From Flagellimonas aequoris (lineage in GTDB: Bacteria > Bacteroidota > Bacteroidia > Flavobacteriales > Flavobacteriaceae), in assembly GCF_003584165.1 (NCBI RefSeq), contig NZ_QXFJ01000030.1:310001-374000 (forward strand): 64,000 nt of DNA. The letters are read 5' to 3'. Position numbers and translations under genes: made by a program. Below, one piece after another: positions 28,277 through 36,639 of the stretch. A model generated the notes under the pieces. That model did no database searches and was not told the DNA's origin. It worked only from the letters and a program-made list of their open reading frames with translations. The first letter of the stretch is position 1, and each line of letters begins with the position of its first letter.

Positions 28277-29164
28277 TTAAATAAACTGGGTCGAAACCTT
28301 TTCCGCTTTCTTGGATTCGGAATAATCGTAAAACCCTTCCCCGGATTTCACACCCAATTTACCGGCCATCACCATGTTCACCAGCAAGGGGCAAGGGGCA
28401 TATTTAGGATTTTTGAAACCATCGTACATGACGTTCAATATGGAAAGGCAAACATCCAAACCAATAAAATCGGCCAATTGTAACGGTCCCATGGGGTGGG
28501 CCATGCCAAGCTTCATTACGGTGTCTATTTCGGTCACGCCGGCCACTCTGTTGTAAAGGGTTTCAATGGCTTCGTTGATCATCGGCATCAAGATGCGATT
28601 GGCCACAAAACCAGGGTAATCATTTACCTCGGTTGGGGTTTTGCCCAATTTTTCGGAAAGTTCCATAATGGTTTTGGTCACCTCGTCCGAAGTGCTGTAA
28701 CCGCGTATGATTTCCACCAATTTCATGATGGGCACAGGGTTCATGAAGTGCATACCGATGACCTTGTCCGGCCGTTGAGTCACAGAAGCGATCTGCGTGA
28801 TCGAAATGGAGGAAGTGTTACTGGCCAAAATGGTCTGTGGCTTACACATTTCATCCAAATCTTTGAATATTTTGAGTTTGATATCCAGATTTTCGGTGGC
28901 GGCCTCTACCACAAGGTCCGCTTCCGAAACACCATCCATAATGTGGGTAAAGGTTGAAATATTAGCTAAAGTGGTCGCTTTGTCTTTTTCACTGATGGAT
29001 TCCTTGGCCACCATGCGATCCAGATTATTGGCAATGGTTGCCAATCCTCTGTCTAAGGAAGCCTGAGAAATATCGATAAGATTTATACTGAAGTCATTTT
29101 GCGCAAAAACGTGGGCGATACCGTTGCCCATGGTCCCTGCACCTATTACCGCTATTTTTTTCAT
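28277..29164 (-). CDS. 3-hydroxybutyryl-CoA dehydrogenase
   Basis: A 295-aa NAD-dependent dehydrogenase of the HAD/HBD (hydroxyacyl-CoA) family, single-function form. The Rossmann motif is AVIGAGTMGNGIAHVFAQ, the catalytic His-Glu pair lies in GMHFMNPVPIMKLVEII, and the C-terminal dimerisation domain has DYPGFVANRILMPMINEA and GMAHPMGPLQLADFIGLD. It interconverts acetoacetyl-CoA and 3-hydroxybutyryl-CoA. No thiolase or crotonase is adjacent, so it could serve fatty acid, butyrate-type or polyhydroxybutyrate metabolism. Confidence 0.93.
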   Translation of the reverse strand: MKKIAVIGAGTMGNGIAHVFAQNDFSINLIDISQASLDRGLATIANNLDRMVAKESISEKDKATTLANISTFTHIMDGVSEADLVVEAATENLDIKLKIFKDLDEMCKPQTILASNTSSISITQIASVTQRPDKVIGMHFMNPVPIMKLVEIIRGYSTSDEVTKTIMELSEKLGKTPTEVNDYPGFVANRILMPMINEAIETLYNRVAGVTEIDTVMKLGMAHPMGPLQLADFIGLDVCLSILNVMYDGFKNPKYAPCPLLVNMVMAGKLGVKSGEGFYDYSESKKAEKVSTQFI

Positions 29165-29217
29165 GGAAATGTTATTATGTTTTGATCGTCCAAGACTAAG
29201 ACTGAACTGACAGTATG

Positions 29218-30183
29218 TTACTGATTAAAGGATTCGATGATCTGTAGGGCGACCCGCAACGCATTGGTTCCTTGTTCCAAGGTAACAACTGGGGTAGTAT
29301 CGTTGTTGATGGCATCGGCAAAGGTTTCAAGCTCATCCAGAATGGCATTGTTCACATCAATTTCAGGATTTTCGAAGTAGATCTGCTTTTTCACACCTTC
29401 CGCATTTTGAAGGATCATGTCAAAATCCCCTGGTTTTTCGGGAGCATCCTTCATTTTTACCACTTCTACTTTTTTCTCCAAAAAGTCAACGGAAATATAG
29501 GCGTCCTTTTGAAAGAAACGCGATTTGCGCATGTTTTTCAAGGAAATACGGCTTGAGGTAAGATTGGCCACGCAGCCGTTCTCGAACTCGATTCTGGCAT
29601 TGGCAATATCAGGGGAGTTGCTGATTACGGATACCCCACTGGCATTGATCTGCTTTACTTCGGATGGAACAACGCTAAGGATCACATCTATATCGTGGAT
29701 CATAAGGTCGAGCACCACGGGAACATCTGTCCCTCTGGGGTTGAATTCCGCCAAGCGGTGGGTTTCGATGAACATAGGGTTCTCAATCTTGTCCTTTACC
29801 GCCAAAAATGCCGGATTGAAACGTTCCACATGACCAACCTGTCCCTTTACTCCGTGTTTTCGGGAAAGATCCAAAAGTTCCTGGGCTTCTTCCAACGTAT
29901 TGGTTATGGGCTTTTCTATAAAGAGGTGTTTTCCTTTCTGAATGGACTTTTTGGCACATTCGTAATGGGAAAGGGTAGGGGTCACAATATCGACCACGTC
30001 CACGGCGTCAATCAAGGTGTTGATGTTTTCAAAATAGGTATATCCGAATTCGGCCGCCACCTTTTTTGCATTGATCTCATCAGGATCGTAGAACCCCACG
30101 AGCTCATATTTTCCTGATTGGTTTAAGAGTCTAAGGTGAATTTTTCCTAAATGTCCTGCACCCAGAACACCAACTTTAAGCAT
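29218..30183 (-). CDS. Gfo/Idh/MocA-family oxidoreductase
   Basis: A 321-aa NAD(P)-binding protein. It has the Rossmann motif VGVLGAGHLGKIHLRLL, the EKP signature (FIEKPITNTLEEA, Lys about 96) and a C-terminal alpha/beta substrate domain with LDLMIHDIDVIL. These enzymes oxidise or reduce sugars, inositols or their nucleotide derivatives; the substrate is not readable here. The start at ATG 30183 (MLKVGVLGAG) is preferred over a frame that begins 48 bp upstream within the promoter region. Confidence 0.88.
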   Translation of the reverse strand: MLKVGVLGAGHLGKIHLRLLNQSGKYELVGFYDPDEINAKKVAAEFGYTYFENINTLIDAVDVVDIVTPTLSHYECAKKSIQKGKHLFIEKPITNTLEEAQELLDLSRKHGVKGQVGHVERFNPAFLAVKDKIENPMFIETHRLAEFNPRGTDVPVVLDLMIHDIDVILSVVPSEVKQINASGVSVISNSPDIANARIEFENGCVANLTSSRISLKNMRKSRFFQKDAYISVDFLEKKVEVVKMKDAPEKPGDFDMILQNAEGVKKQIYFENPEIDVNNAILDELETFADAINNDTTPVVTLEQGTNALRVALQIIESFNQ

Positions 30184-30198
30184 AGTATCCAATTTTGT

Positions 30199-30231
30199 CA
30201 AAAATACGGATATGATGGCACTTTGCCTCAA
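30199..30231 (-). promoter_or_regulatory. Promoter of the Gfo/Idh/MocA gene
   Basis: On the minus strand TTTTTG (its TTG at 30231-30229) is followed after 22 bases by TATTTTTG (30206-30199), a perfect -7 box. The ATG at 30183 is 15 bases further downstream. Confidence 0.6.
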
Positions 30232-30297
30232 AAATTAGAAAGTAACTAAAGGTATTTTTTGGAGAACTTGTTAAATTCGTAGACCAGACCAACGAAC

Positions 30298-30939
30298 ATG
30301 AAGGATACGCTCAAGCATAGGGGAATGCGCAATAAATTGGCCGAAATTGTTGAGGCCAAGGGGATAACCGACAAGAAGGTTTTAGAGGCCATAAAAACCA
30401 TTCCAAGACATTTGTTCTTGGACAGTGGTTTTGAGGACCATGCCTACCAGGACAAGGCCTTCCCCATTGGTGCAGATCAAACCATTTCCCAGCCTTATAC
30501 CGTGGCTTTCCAGACAGAGCTCCTTCAAGTAAAACCTAACGACAAAATTCTCGAAATTGGAACCGGAAGCGGTTATCAAACGGCAGTTTTACTCCATTTG
30601 AAGGCTAGGGTATACACCATTGAAAGACAACAGGAACTTTTCAAAAAAACCAAACTGTTTTTTACCAAAATGGGCTATCGACCTAAAAAAATGATATTTG
30701 GGGATGGCTATAAAGGATTGCCCGAAGATGCCCCGTTCGATGGGATTATTGTAACGGCGGGCGCTCCTGAGGTGCCAAAAGCCTTGATGTCCCAACTAAA
30801 GGTTGGAGGTAGATTGGTGATTCCCGTTGGGGAGGACGAACAGGTGATGACCTTGTTCGTACGTAAATCCGAAAAGGAATTTGAAAAGCGGGAATTGGGG
30901 GCCTTTAGGTTCGTTCCGTTATTGGAGGACAAAAACTAG
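30298..30939 (+). CDS. pcm: Protein-L-isoaspartate O-methyltransferase
   Basis: A 213-aa SAM-dependent enzyme that repairs isoaspartyl residues in damaged proteins. Family motifs are [35 protein letters not shown], given here as its two ends PRHLF and SQPYTVA. The SAM loop is [16 protein letters not shown] and the C-terminal block is [25 protein letters not shown]. Its TAG stop shares the palindrome CTAG with the stop of smpB on the other strand, a 4-bp convergent overlap. Confidence 0.94.
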   Translation: MKDTLKHRGMRNKLAEIVEAKGITDKKVLEAIKTIPRHLFLDSGFEDHAYQDKAFPIGADQTISQPYTVAFQTELLQVKPNDKILEIGTGSGYQTAVLLHLKARVYTIERQQELFKKTKLFFTKMGYRPKKMIFGDGYKGLPEDAPFDGIIVTAGAPEVPKALMSQLKVGGRLVIPVGEDEQVMTLFVRKSEKEFEKRELGAFRFVPLLEDKN

Positions 30940-31397
30940 TTGTTGAAACTTTTTTTCACGCGGTCCAGATTGCGTTTGGTATCGCGATCTTTAATGGTGT
31001 CCCTTTTGTCGTACAGTTTTTTACCCTTTGCCAGACCGATGTTCACCTTGGCCAAACCCCTATCGTTGATGAAAAGGTTCAAAGGGATGATCGTAAGTCC
31101 TGAAGTGGTCACCTCTTTACGAAGTTTTTTCAACTCCCTTTTGTTGAGCAACAATTTGCGTTCGGCTTTGGGTTTGTGGTTGTAGTAACTTCCGTGGCTG
31201 TATTCATCTACCTGCATGTTCACCACAAAAAGTTCTCCCTTATCGTTAAATTCGCAAAAACTTTGGGATAGGTTGGCCTTGCCCAAGCGAATCGATTTGA
31301 TTTCCGTTCCACCCAACACGATGCCAGCCGTGTAGGTGTCGAGGATTTCGTAATCAAACCGGGCCCTTTTGTTTTTTATGTTGATATTTTGCTGCAT
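30936..31397 (-). CDS. smpB: SsrA-binding protein SmpB
   Basis: A 153-aa tmRNA-binding protein of the trans-translation system that frees stalled ribosomes. It carries the typical N-terminus [28 protein letters not shown] and the central blocks [20 protein letters not shown] and [20 protein letters not shown], with a basic C-terminal tail ending in DRVKKSFNN. Start at ATG 31397, although a TTG lies three codons upstream. It converges on pcm with a 4-bp overlap. Confidence 0.96.
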   Translation of the reverse strand: MQQNINIKNKRARFDYEILDTYTAGIVLGGTEIKSIRLGKANLSQSFCEFNDKGELFVVNMQVDEYSHGSYYNHKPKAERKLLLNKRELKKLRKEVTTSGLTIIPLNLFINDRGLAKVNIGLAKGKKLYDKRDTIKDRDTKRNLDRVKKSFNN

Positions 31398-31403
31398 CGT
31401 GTG

Positions 31404-31411
31404 CAAAAGTA
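31404..31411 (-). promoter_or_regulatory. smpB promoter box
   Basis: TACTTTTG on the minus strand is a perfect -7 box that ends six bases before the smpB ATG, so the transcript is expected to have almost no leader. Confidence 0.5.
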
Positions 31412-31459
31412 TAAACTCTTAGTCAAGAAAATTGTAATGTTATGCTAGATTTTACGATT

Positions 31460-32215
31460 ATGAACAAAACCAAAACCATGAAATATCTTTTTACGGCTAC
31501 TTTTCTTATCCTATTTGTTTCGTGCAAAGAAAATGCACCAAAACCTTTAACTGCCCAAGAGATTGTGGATAAATCCATTGAAGTGAGTGGAGGGGAGCTT
31601 TACAAAACCCATAGCACAGGCTTTGCGTTTCGGGATAAAACGTATCATTCCAAGAATGAAAACGGAAAAATTGTTTTGGACCGTGTTTCTGATTTGGATT
31701 CTGTAATCATTCGCGATGTGAAAAATGGCAATGATTTTGAAAGGTATGTGAACGATTCCCTTGTTTCCGTCCCTGATAGTATGGCTGTACGATATGCGAA
31801 CTCCGTGAACTCCGTGCACTATTTTGCCCGATTGCCCTACGGGTTGAACGATGGCGCCGTGAACAAGGAATTATTGGGTAAAGAGGCCATTGGTAGTAAA
31901 GAATATTATAAGGTCAAAGTAACTTTTGACCAACAGGGCGGAGGTGATGATTTTGATGACACCTACCTGTATTGGTTTGATATAGAAAGCTTTAAGGTTG
32001 ATTACCTAGCCTATGACTTTCATGTAAATGGAGGGGGGCAACGTTTCAGAAAAGCCTATAACGAACGGTATGTGAACGGTATCCGTTTTGTGGATTACGA
32101 GAATTATAAGCCCAAATCCGAAGGTTCTGATATTTTGGAAATTGGACAACTTTTTGATAAAGGGGAACTGGAATTGTTATCCAAAGTTGAATTGACGGAT
32201 ATTCAAGTAGACTAG
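31460..32215 (+). CDS. DUF6503-like lipoprotein
   Basis: A protein of about 251 aa with a lipoprotein signal (MKYLFTATFLILFVSC) and a mature part that matches the flavobacterial family DUF6503: LTAQEIVDKSIEVSGGELY at its start, SVHYFARLPYGLNDGAVNKELLG in the middle and RYVNGIRFVDYENYKP near the end. The fold resembles LolA/outer-membrane sorting beta proteins, but no function is known. Starts at 31442, 31460 and 31478 are all in frame; 31460 or 31478 give the best signal peptide. One base separates its stop from the convergent phosphatase gene. Confidence 0.75.
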   Translation: MNKTKTMKYLFTATFLILFVSCKENAPKPLTAQEIVDKSIEVSGGELYKTHSTGFAFRDKTYHSKNENGKIVLDRVSDLDSVIIRDVKNGNDFERYVNDSLVSVPDSMAVRYANSVNSVHYFARLPYGLNDGAVNKELLGKEAIGSKEYYKVKVTFDQQGGGDDFDDTYLYWFDIESFKVDYLAYDFHVNGGGQRFRKAYNERYVNGIRFVDYENYKPKSEGSDILEIGQLFDKGELELLSKVELTDIQVD

Positions 32216-32216
32216 G

Positions 32217-32738
32217 TCAATCCATTTTTAATCGGAAGTCGGTGGACACCCCATCGATGATACGAACGATAAACAAACTGCTATTGTCATCGTCGTCCAT
32301 TTGTTCATATTTATCAAGACCGATCATTTTGTTCACAAAATCAGGAATCGTGTTGCTGTGCCCGACCACAAGCACATTTTTTCCTTCATTCACTAGTTTG
32401 AATTCCTCCACATCTACGGATTTGGGGTCGTAGTACTGCACATCTACATTTTGTTTCACCGAAGTAGGTGCAGCCGTCATCGAGGTGCGCTCGTAATTGG
32501 TGGAATAGATGGCGTCAATGGGAATGGCATCGAATACTTCGGCCCATCTTATGGCACGGTCCAAACCATCCTGATTAAGCTCTGGATCGGGATTTTCCGG
32601 ATCTGTCCTGTCTTTTTCCGCATGACGGATAAAATAGAAAGTGGAGATTACAGGTTCTACATTTTTCGTATCTTTTTTGCAACTGATACTTCCAATGATT
32701 AAAATTGCAATGGCAATCAATGGTTTGATGGTTCGCAT
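32217..32738 (-). CDS. Histidine phosphatase superfamily lipoprotein
   Basis: A 173-aa protein of the phosphoglycerate mutase-like fold. The catalytic motif is FIRHAEKDRTD (phospho-accepting His in RHAE), and the second His lies in VLVVGHSNTIPDFV. The N-terminus has a lipoprotein signal ending IIGSISC, so the enzyme probably acts in the periplasm on small phosphate esters, unlike the cytosolic SixA. The gap to its upstream neighbour is 128 bp and holds nothing that I recognise. Confidence 0.82.
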   Translation of the reverse strand: MRTIKPLIAIAILIIGSISCKKDTKNVEPVISTFYFIRHAEKDRTDPENPDPELNQDGLDRAIRWAEVFDAIPIDAIYSTNYERTSMTAAPTSVKQNVDVQYYDPKSVDVEEFKLVNEGKNVLVVGHSNTIPDFVNKMIGLDKYEQMDDDDNSSLFIVRIIDGVSTDFRLKMD

Positions 32739-32866
32739 AGTACAGATCTAAAGTTCCCGAGTTTTTGTTTAGCTGATCTAAAAGTAACGTTTAATTTTTA
32801 TTTTCTCGTATGCGGCACTTTGTATGGGAAGAGAACTTTGATGTTTCTTGTGAAGTAAAACAGGCC

Positions 32867-33463
32867 TTATTTTTTGATTTCCTTTTTGACCAAATGTTCC
32901 AAATAGGTCAGTGTGTTGATTAAATATTTCCGATCACGGGTCATGGTGCTCATGGCAATTGCACCCAGAATCATAGTGAACAATTGTTTTGCAAATTGAA
33001 GTGGAGGGACAGATAAGTGCAGTTCATCACTTTTGGCTCCGTTCTCCAGAACCAAGGCAATTTTACCTTCAATATCTTTAATGGTTTCCCTTACTGCTGC
33101 CGACAAAAGGGTATTGTTCCCCTGTGCATCCACTCCCACATTCAGGATGGGGCATCCACCCATAGGCAAGGTAAACACATCATATTGCTTATAAAATTGA
33201 ATCAGGGTGAACAGTTTGTCCATAGCGCCATCATCTTCACTCAATTTGGCATCGATGGCAGACAACAGGAGATTCCGATTGTGCTCAAAGGCAGAAAGGG
33301 CAAGGGCTTCCTTGTTCTCAAAATTACCATAGATAGCACCTTTGGTAAGGCCAGTGGCCTCTGTAAGATCGCTCATACTGGTCCCCACATAACCGTGTTT
33401 GTTGAAAATAGGGGCAACAGTCTCAATGATATAAGCGGTGGTTCGCTCTGCTTTCTTGGTCAT
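32867..33463 (-). CDS. TetR/AcrR-family transcriptional regulator
   Basis: A 198-aa repressor-type protein. The N-terminal TetR helix-turn-helix is complete (AYIIETVAPIFNKHGYVGTSMSDL, then TGLTKGAIYGNFENKEALAL; each is part of the approx. 47-residue domain). The C-terminal ligand domain is of the YcdC/TetR_C type with GCPILNVGVDAQG. Targets are not evident: the genes on either side face the same way and are separated by 147 bp or more. Confidence 0.87.
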   Translation of the reverse strand: MTKKAERTTAYIIETVAPIFNKHGYVGTSMSDLTEATGLTKGAIYGNFENKEALALSAFEHNRNLLLSAIDAKLSEDDGAMDKLFTLIQFYKQYDVFTLPMGGCPILNVGVDAQGNNTLLSAAVRETIKDIEGKIALVLENGAKSDELHLSVPPLQFAKQLFTMILGAIAMSTMTRDRKYLINTLTYLEHLVKKEIKK

Positions 33464-33610
33464 GGAGGAAAAGGTTGGTTTAGGGTGAAACTAAGATATA
33501 AAAAAACGGATACTGTTTGGTATGTAAGTTAATAAATGCCTTCATTTTAACAGAGTTTTCCCTCTAAAGCAACCAGGTTGGTTTTGATTTGAAACTAAAC
33601 TGAGCCTAGT

Positions 33611-34675
33611 TCAAGCCCAAACCCTTTTTAAAAAGTTGATAAAATTTAGGTTCATGATCTTTTCAATGTCAGATGGGCTGTAACCTCGTTGTTTCAAAAG
33701 ATTTGGAACCTTTTGAAGGTCTGCAATGGTATCCATGTCCGCAGGACTCTGTTCCAATCCATAGCCACCATCCAAGTCGGTACCGATACCTACATGGTTC
33801 GTATTGCCTGCCAATTGACAGATGTGGTCAATGTTGTCGACCATGATTTCCAGAGTGACGCCCATGTCCTGTGGGGTCGATTTACCGCGGACCCAATTGG
33901 GGACCATCATCCAAGCATCCAATACGATGCCGATTACGGCTTTTCTTTGGATCAGTTCCTTGATTTGTTCATCTGAAAACTGTCTGTTGTGATCCACAAG
34001 CTTCCGGCAATTGTTATGACTGGCCCAAACAGGACCGTTATATACTTTCATAGCTTCCCAAAAGCTCATGTCGCACAGATGGGTGGCATCCAGAATCAGG
34101 TTGAGTTCCTCAATTTTTTTCAAAAGTTCCTTTCCCTTCACTCCAATACCACCAATGGAATCGGTACCATAGGCATAAACTCCGGGCCCGTAATGCGCTG
34201 GACCGATGGCTCGTAACCCACTTTCATAGGATCGTTCCAAATATCCCATATCCACAATAGAGTCGGCACCTTCCAGACTTAGAATATAACCGATTGGTTT
34301 GTTGGGTTGGTCAGTTTGCCATAAGGCCAAGTGTTTTTCCATGTCGTTCAAATTTCGAATCTGAACCATTTCACCGGCCTTTTCCATGGATTTGTACCAC
34401 GCCAATTGTCCTTGGGTCTGTGCCCAAGCCTGATGCTGGGAATGCCAGCCGGGTAGGCGATTCTCTTTTTTTACATAGCGGGCTATTTGCGTCGCTACGC
34501 AAAGACCGATGTTCCCTTTTCGCATGGCTGGCAGCGAAACCATATTCTTGCCACGGTCAGGCTTGTCGGTCTTTCCTGCTTCACGTTCCCTGATTTCTGG
34601 TACAGTAAGTGTCAAATCCCGATTCCACTCCATGGCGTTCATGGAAAGGTCCAAATGGGCATCAAAAATGAACAT
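33611..34675 (-). CDS. Membrane dipeptidase (peptidase family M19)
   Basis: A 354-aa zinc dipeptidase of the renal dipeptidase family. Metal ligands are in FDAHLDLSMNAMEW (His-x-Asp near residue 5), and HLCDMSFW, ASHNNCRKL and VGIGTDLDGGYG follow. No signal peptide is seen, so it is cytosolic. Family members accept dipeptides with D-amino acids at the C-terminus. It lies in one minus-strand unit with RidA and a GntP permease, which suggests use of a peptide or D-amino acid derivative imported by the permease. Start at ATG 34675. Confidence 0.9.
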   Translation of the reverse strand: MFIFDAHLDLSMNAMEWNRDLTLTVPEIREREAGKTDKPDRGKNMVSLPAMRKGNIGLCVATQIARYVKKENRLPGWHSQHQAWAQTQGQLAWYKSMEKAGEMVQIRNLNDMEKHLALWQTDQPNKPIGYILSLEGADSIVDMGYLERSYESGLRAIGPAHYGPGVYAYGTDSIGGIGVKGKELLKKIEELNLILDATHLCDMSFWEAMKVYNGPVWASHNNCRKLVDHNRQFSDEQIKELIQRKAVIGIVLDAWMMVPNWVRGKSTPQDMGVTLEIMVDNIDHICQLAGNTNHVGIGTDLDGGYGLEQSPADMDTIADLQKVPNLLKQRGYSPSDIEKIMNLNFINFLKRVWA

Positions 34676-34685
34676 GATAGGGGGC

Positions 34686-35153
34686 TTATGAATGAAGTTC
34701 GAACATGGCCTCGATTTCCACGGCAATATTACCAGGGAGCATCATGCCTACGGCACTACGAACCCCGATACCGTTATCTTCCCCAAAGACATCGGCCATC
34801 AACTCGCTAAAGCCATTGATCACATAGGGCTGATTACCAAAATCAGGGGTACAGTTTACCATCCCTAGCACTTTTACCACTCGTTTGATTTTATCCAGAC
34901 TCCCAAAATGAGTGGAAATGGTAGATAGCATGGTCAGACCCACTTGACGGGCGGCCAATTTTGCTTGATCCTTGTCCAGGTCGTCCCCGGCGCGGCCAAC
35001 CACCTTGGAGCCATCCATATTTATAGGCCCTTGGCCTGATATGTATAAAAAATTATCCACAACCAATATTGGTTTGTACACCCCTGCAGGTGGTGGAGCG
35101 GGAGGAAGTTGAATGTTCAATTCCTCTAATCGTTTGGTAGGCAAACTTTGCAT
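34686..35153 (-). CDS. RidA-family protein (YjgF/YER057c/UK114)
   Basis: A 155-aa trimeric-type RidA homologue of the longer subfamily that starts LEELNIQLPPAPPPAGVYKP. It has ISGQGPINMDG, a Gly-rich core, and the family end RSAVGMMLPGNIAVEIEAMFEL, including the position corresponding to the conserved Arg (VRSAVG). RidA hydrolyses reactive enamines and imines formed by PLP enzymes. Here it stands between a GntP permease (8 bp upstream) and a dipeptidase (10 bp downstream). Start at ATG 35153. Confidence 0.88.
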   Translation of the reverse strand: MQSLPTKRLEELNIQLPPAPPPAGVYKPILVVDNFLYISGQGPINMDGSKVVGRAGDDLDKDQAKLAARQVGLTMLSTISTHFGSLDKIKRVVKVLGMVNCTPDFGNQPYVINGFSELMADVFGEDNGIGVRSAVGMMLPGNIAVEIEAMFELHS

Positions 35154-35161
35154 ATGTCTAA

Positions 35162-36475
35162 TTAAATGATTGTATTTAAAACCAAAACCCCAATGAGGCC
35201 CATGATGCCCACAAGGGTTTCCATGACCGTCCACGTAGATAGGGTTTCCTTTACCGTAAGGTTGAAGTATTCCTTGAACATCCAAAATCCGGTGTCGTTT
35301 ACATGGGAAAGCATCAAGCTTCCGGAACCAATGGCCAAAACCATTAATTCTGCACTGACACCTGTACTTGAAGCCAAGGGCAACACAATTCCCGCGGCGG
35401 TCAATCCTGCAACGGTGGCAGAACCAACACTGACCCTGATGGCCGTAGCGATAAGCCAAGCTAAAATTAAGGGGGAAATGCTGGAGCCTTTCAAACTGTC
35501 GGCAATATAATCGCTCACATGGCTGTCTATCAACACTTCTTTCAAAGCCCCTGCACCGGCAATGATCAATAAGATCATGGTGATGCCAGTAACGGAGGAA
35601 GTTAAGGACTCCATGATTTTGGACATTTCCTTCCCTTTGGCAATCCCTAAGGTATAAATCGCCAATAGTACGGAAATCAGTAAGGCAATCACAGGATTTC
35701 CGATGAACGTTAGGACACTTCGAAGCAAACTTTCCTCCATAAAATGTTCCGCCGCAATAGCTATCCCAATCAAAAGGATGGGCGATAGGGCAGTAAAAAT
35801 ACTGATGAAGGTAGATGGCAGCTCTTCTTCCGGAACGCTGTTCGGGTTATAAAACTCCTTGAGTGGTTTTGCCTCCACCTTTTTGATGGTACGCGCAAAC
35901 AAAGGTCCAGCCACAATGATGGCGGGAATAGCAATGAAAAGCCCGTACAGCAAGGTTTTTCCAATATCCGCATTGAACATGGCCGCAATGGCGGTGGGTG
36001 CGGGGTGGGGCGGAAGGTAGCCATGGGTCACCGATAATGAGGTAAGCATGGGCAACCCGACGTACAATAAAGGAAGTCCCGTGGAATATGCTACGGTAAA
36101 CACTAAGGGAATCAAAATCACAAATCCGACGGAATAGAACATGGGGATTCCGACAATGAAACCAGTGATGACCATGGCCCACTGTACGTGTTTCAATCCA
36201 AATTTGGCCACCAATTGGGTGGTTATCCGTTGTGCAGCGCCACTATCTGCAACCAATTTGCCCAACATGGCCCCAAGTCCAAGAATCAATACCAAAAAGC
36301 CCAAGGTATTGCCAATTCCCCGTTGAATGGACAGCACCAGGTTTCCCAGTTCCATGCCCTGAAAAATCCCAACGAAAAGACATACGATGATGAAGGATAG
36401 AAAGGCATTCAGTTTAAACTTGGCAATCAGTATGAACAAAAGGAAGATCCCGAGAACGGCAATAACGAGTGGCAT
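35162..36475 (-). CDS. GntP-family permease
   Basis: A 437-aa inner-membrane symporter with about 12 hydrophobic segments and the GntP features: LGLGAMLGKLVADSGAAQRI, HGYLPPHPAPTAIAAMFNAD and the C-terminal GSLMLSHVNDTGFWMFKEYF. The family carries gluconate, idonate or D-serine with protons. The neighbours (RidA and an M19 dipeptidase) favour an amino acid or D-amino acid derivative over gluconate, though this is an inference. First gene of its unit. Confidence 0.9.
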   Translation of the reverse strand: MPLVIAVLGIFLLFILIAKFKLNAFLSFIIVCLFVGIFQGMELGNLVLSIQRGIGNTLGFLVLILGLGAMLGKLVADSGAAQRITTQLVAKFGLKHVQWAMVITGFIVGIPMFYSVGFVILIPLVFTVAYSTGLPLLYVGLPMLTSLSVTHGYLPPHPAPTAIAAMFNADIGKTLLYGLFIAIPAIIVAGPLFARTIKKVEAKPLKEFYNPNSVPEEELPSTFISIFTALSPILLIGIAIAAEHFMEESLLRSVLTFIGNPVIALLISVLLAIYTLGIAKGKEMSKIMESLTSSVTGITMILLIIAGAGALKEVLIDSHVSDYIADSLKGSSISPLILAWLIATAIRVSVGSATVAGLTAAGIVLPLASSTGVSAELMVLAIGSGSLMLSHVNDTGFWMFKEYFNLTVKETLSTWTVMETLVGIMGLIGVLVLNTII

Positions 36476-36491
36476 AGGGTTGGAGTGTTTG

Positions 36492-36521
36492 TAGCTAAAA
36501 TATGTGTCGCTAGCTAAAATA
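36492..36521 (-). repeat. Direct repeat upstream of the GntP operon
   Basis: TAGCTAAAATA occurs at 36492-36502 and 36511-36521, period 19 bp, 17-46 bp upstream of the permease start. On the transcribed strand each copy reads TATTTTAGCTA, close to the -7 promoter box. They may be overlapping promoters or a regulator site. Confidence 0.45.
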
Positions 36522-36586
36522 AGGATTTAAATGTAAAGACCTAGTCCGATTTTGATATCCAACAAATTTGGATTGATAGTAAACAA

Positions 36587-36616
36587 AAACCTTCCCCAAT
36601 CGCTTAGGGAAGGTTT
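36587..36616 (-). terminator. Rho-independent terminator after clpB
   Basis: AAACCTTCCC (36587-36596) pairs with GGGAAGGTTT (36607-36616). On the minus strand the stem is followed by TTTTTGTTT, so it ends clpB transcription. Confidence 0.82.
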
Positions 36617-36639
36617 CGCCTTGTAGTGTATGTAATTAA

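Noticed and set aside
33464..33610. TetR operator upstream of the TetR gene
   Set aside because: Only a 4+4 base inverted pair (ATAC-N6-GTAT) is present, too weak to call an operator.
22520..36475. Gluconate pathway formed by gluconokinase and the GntP permease
   Set aside because: The genes are in separate units 12 kb apart, and the permease is coupled to RidA and a dipeptidase instead.
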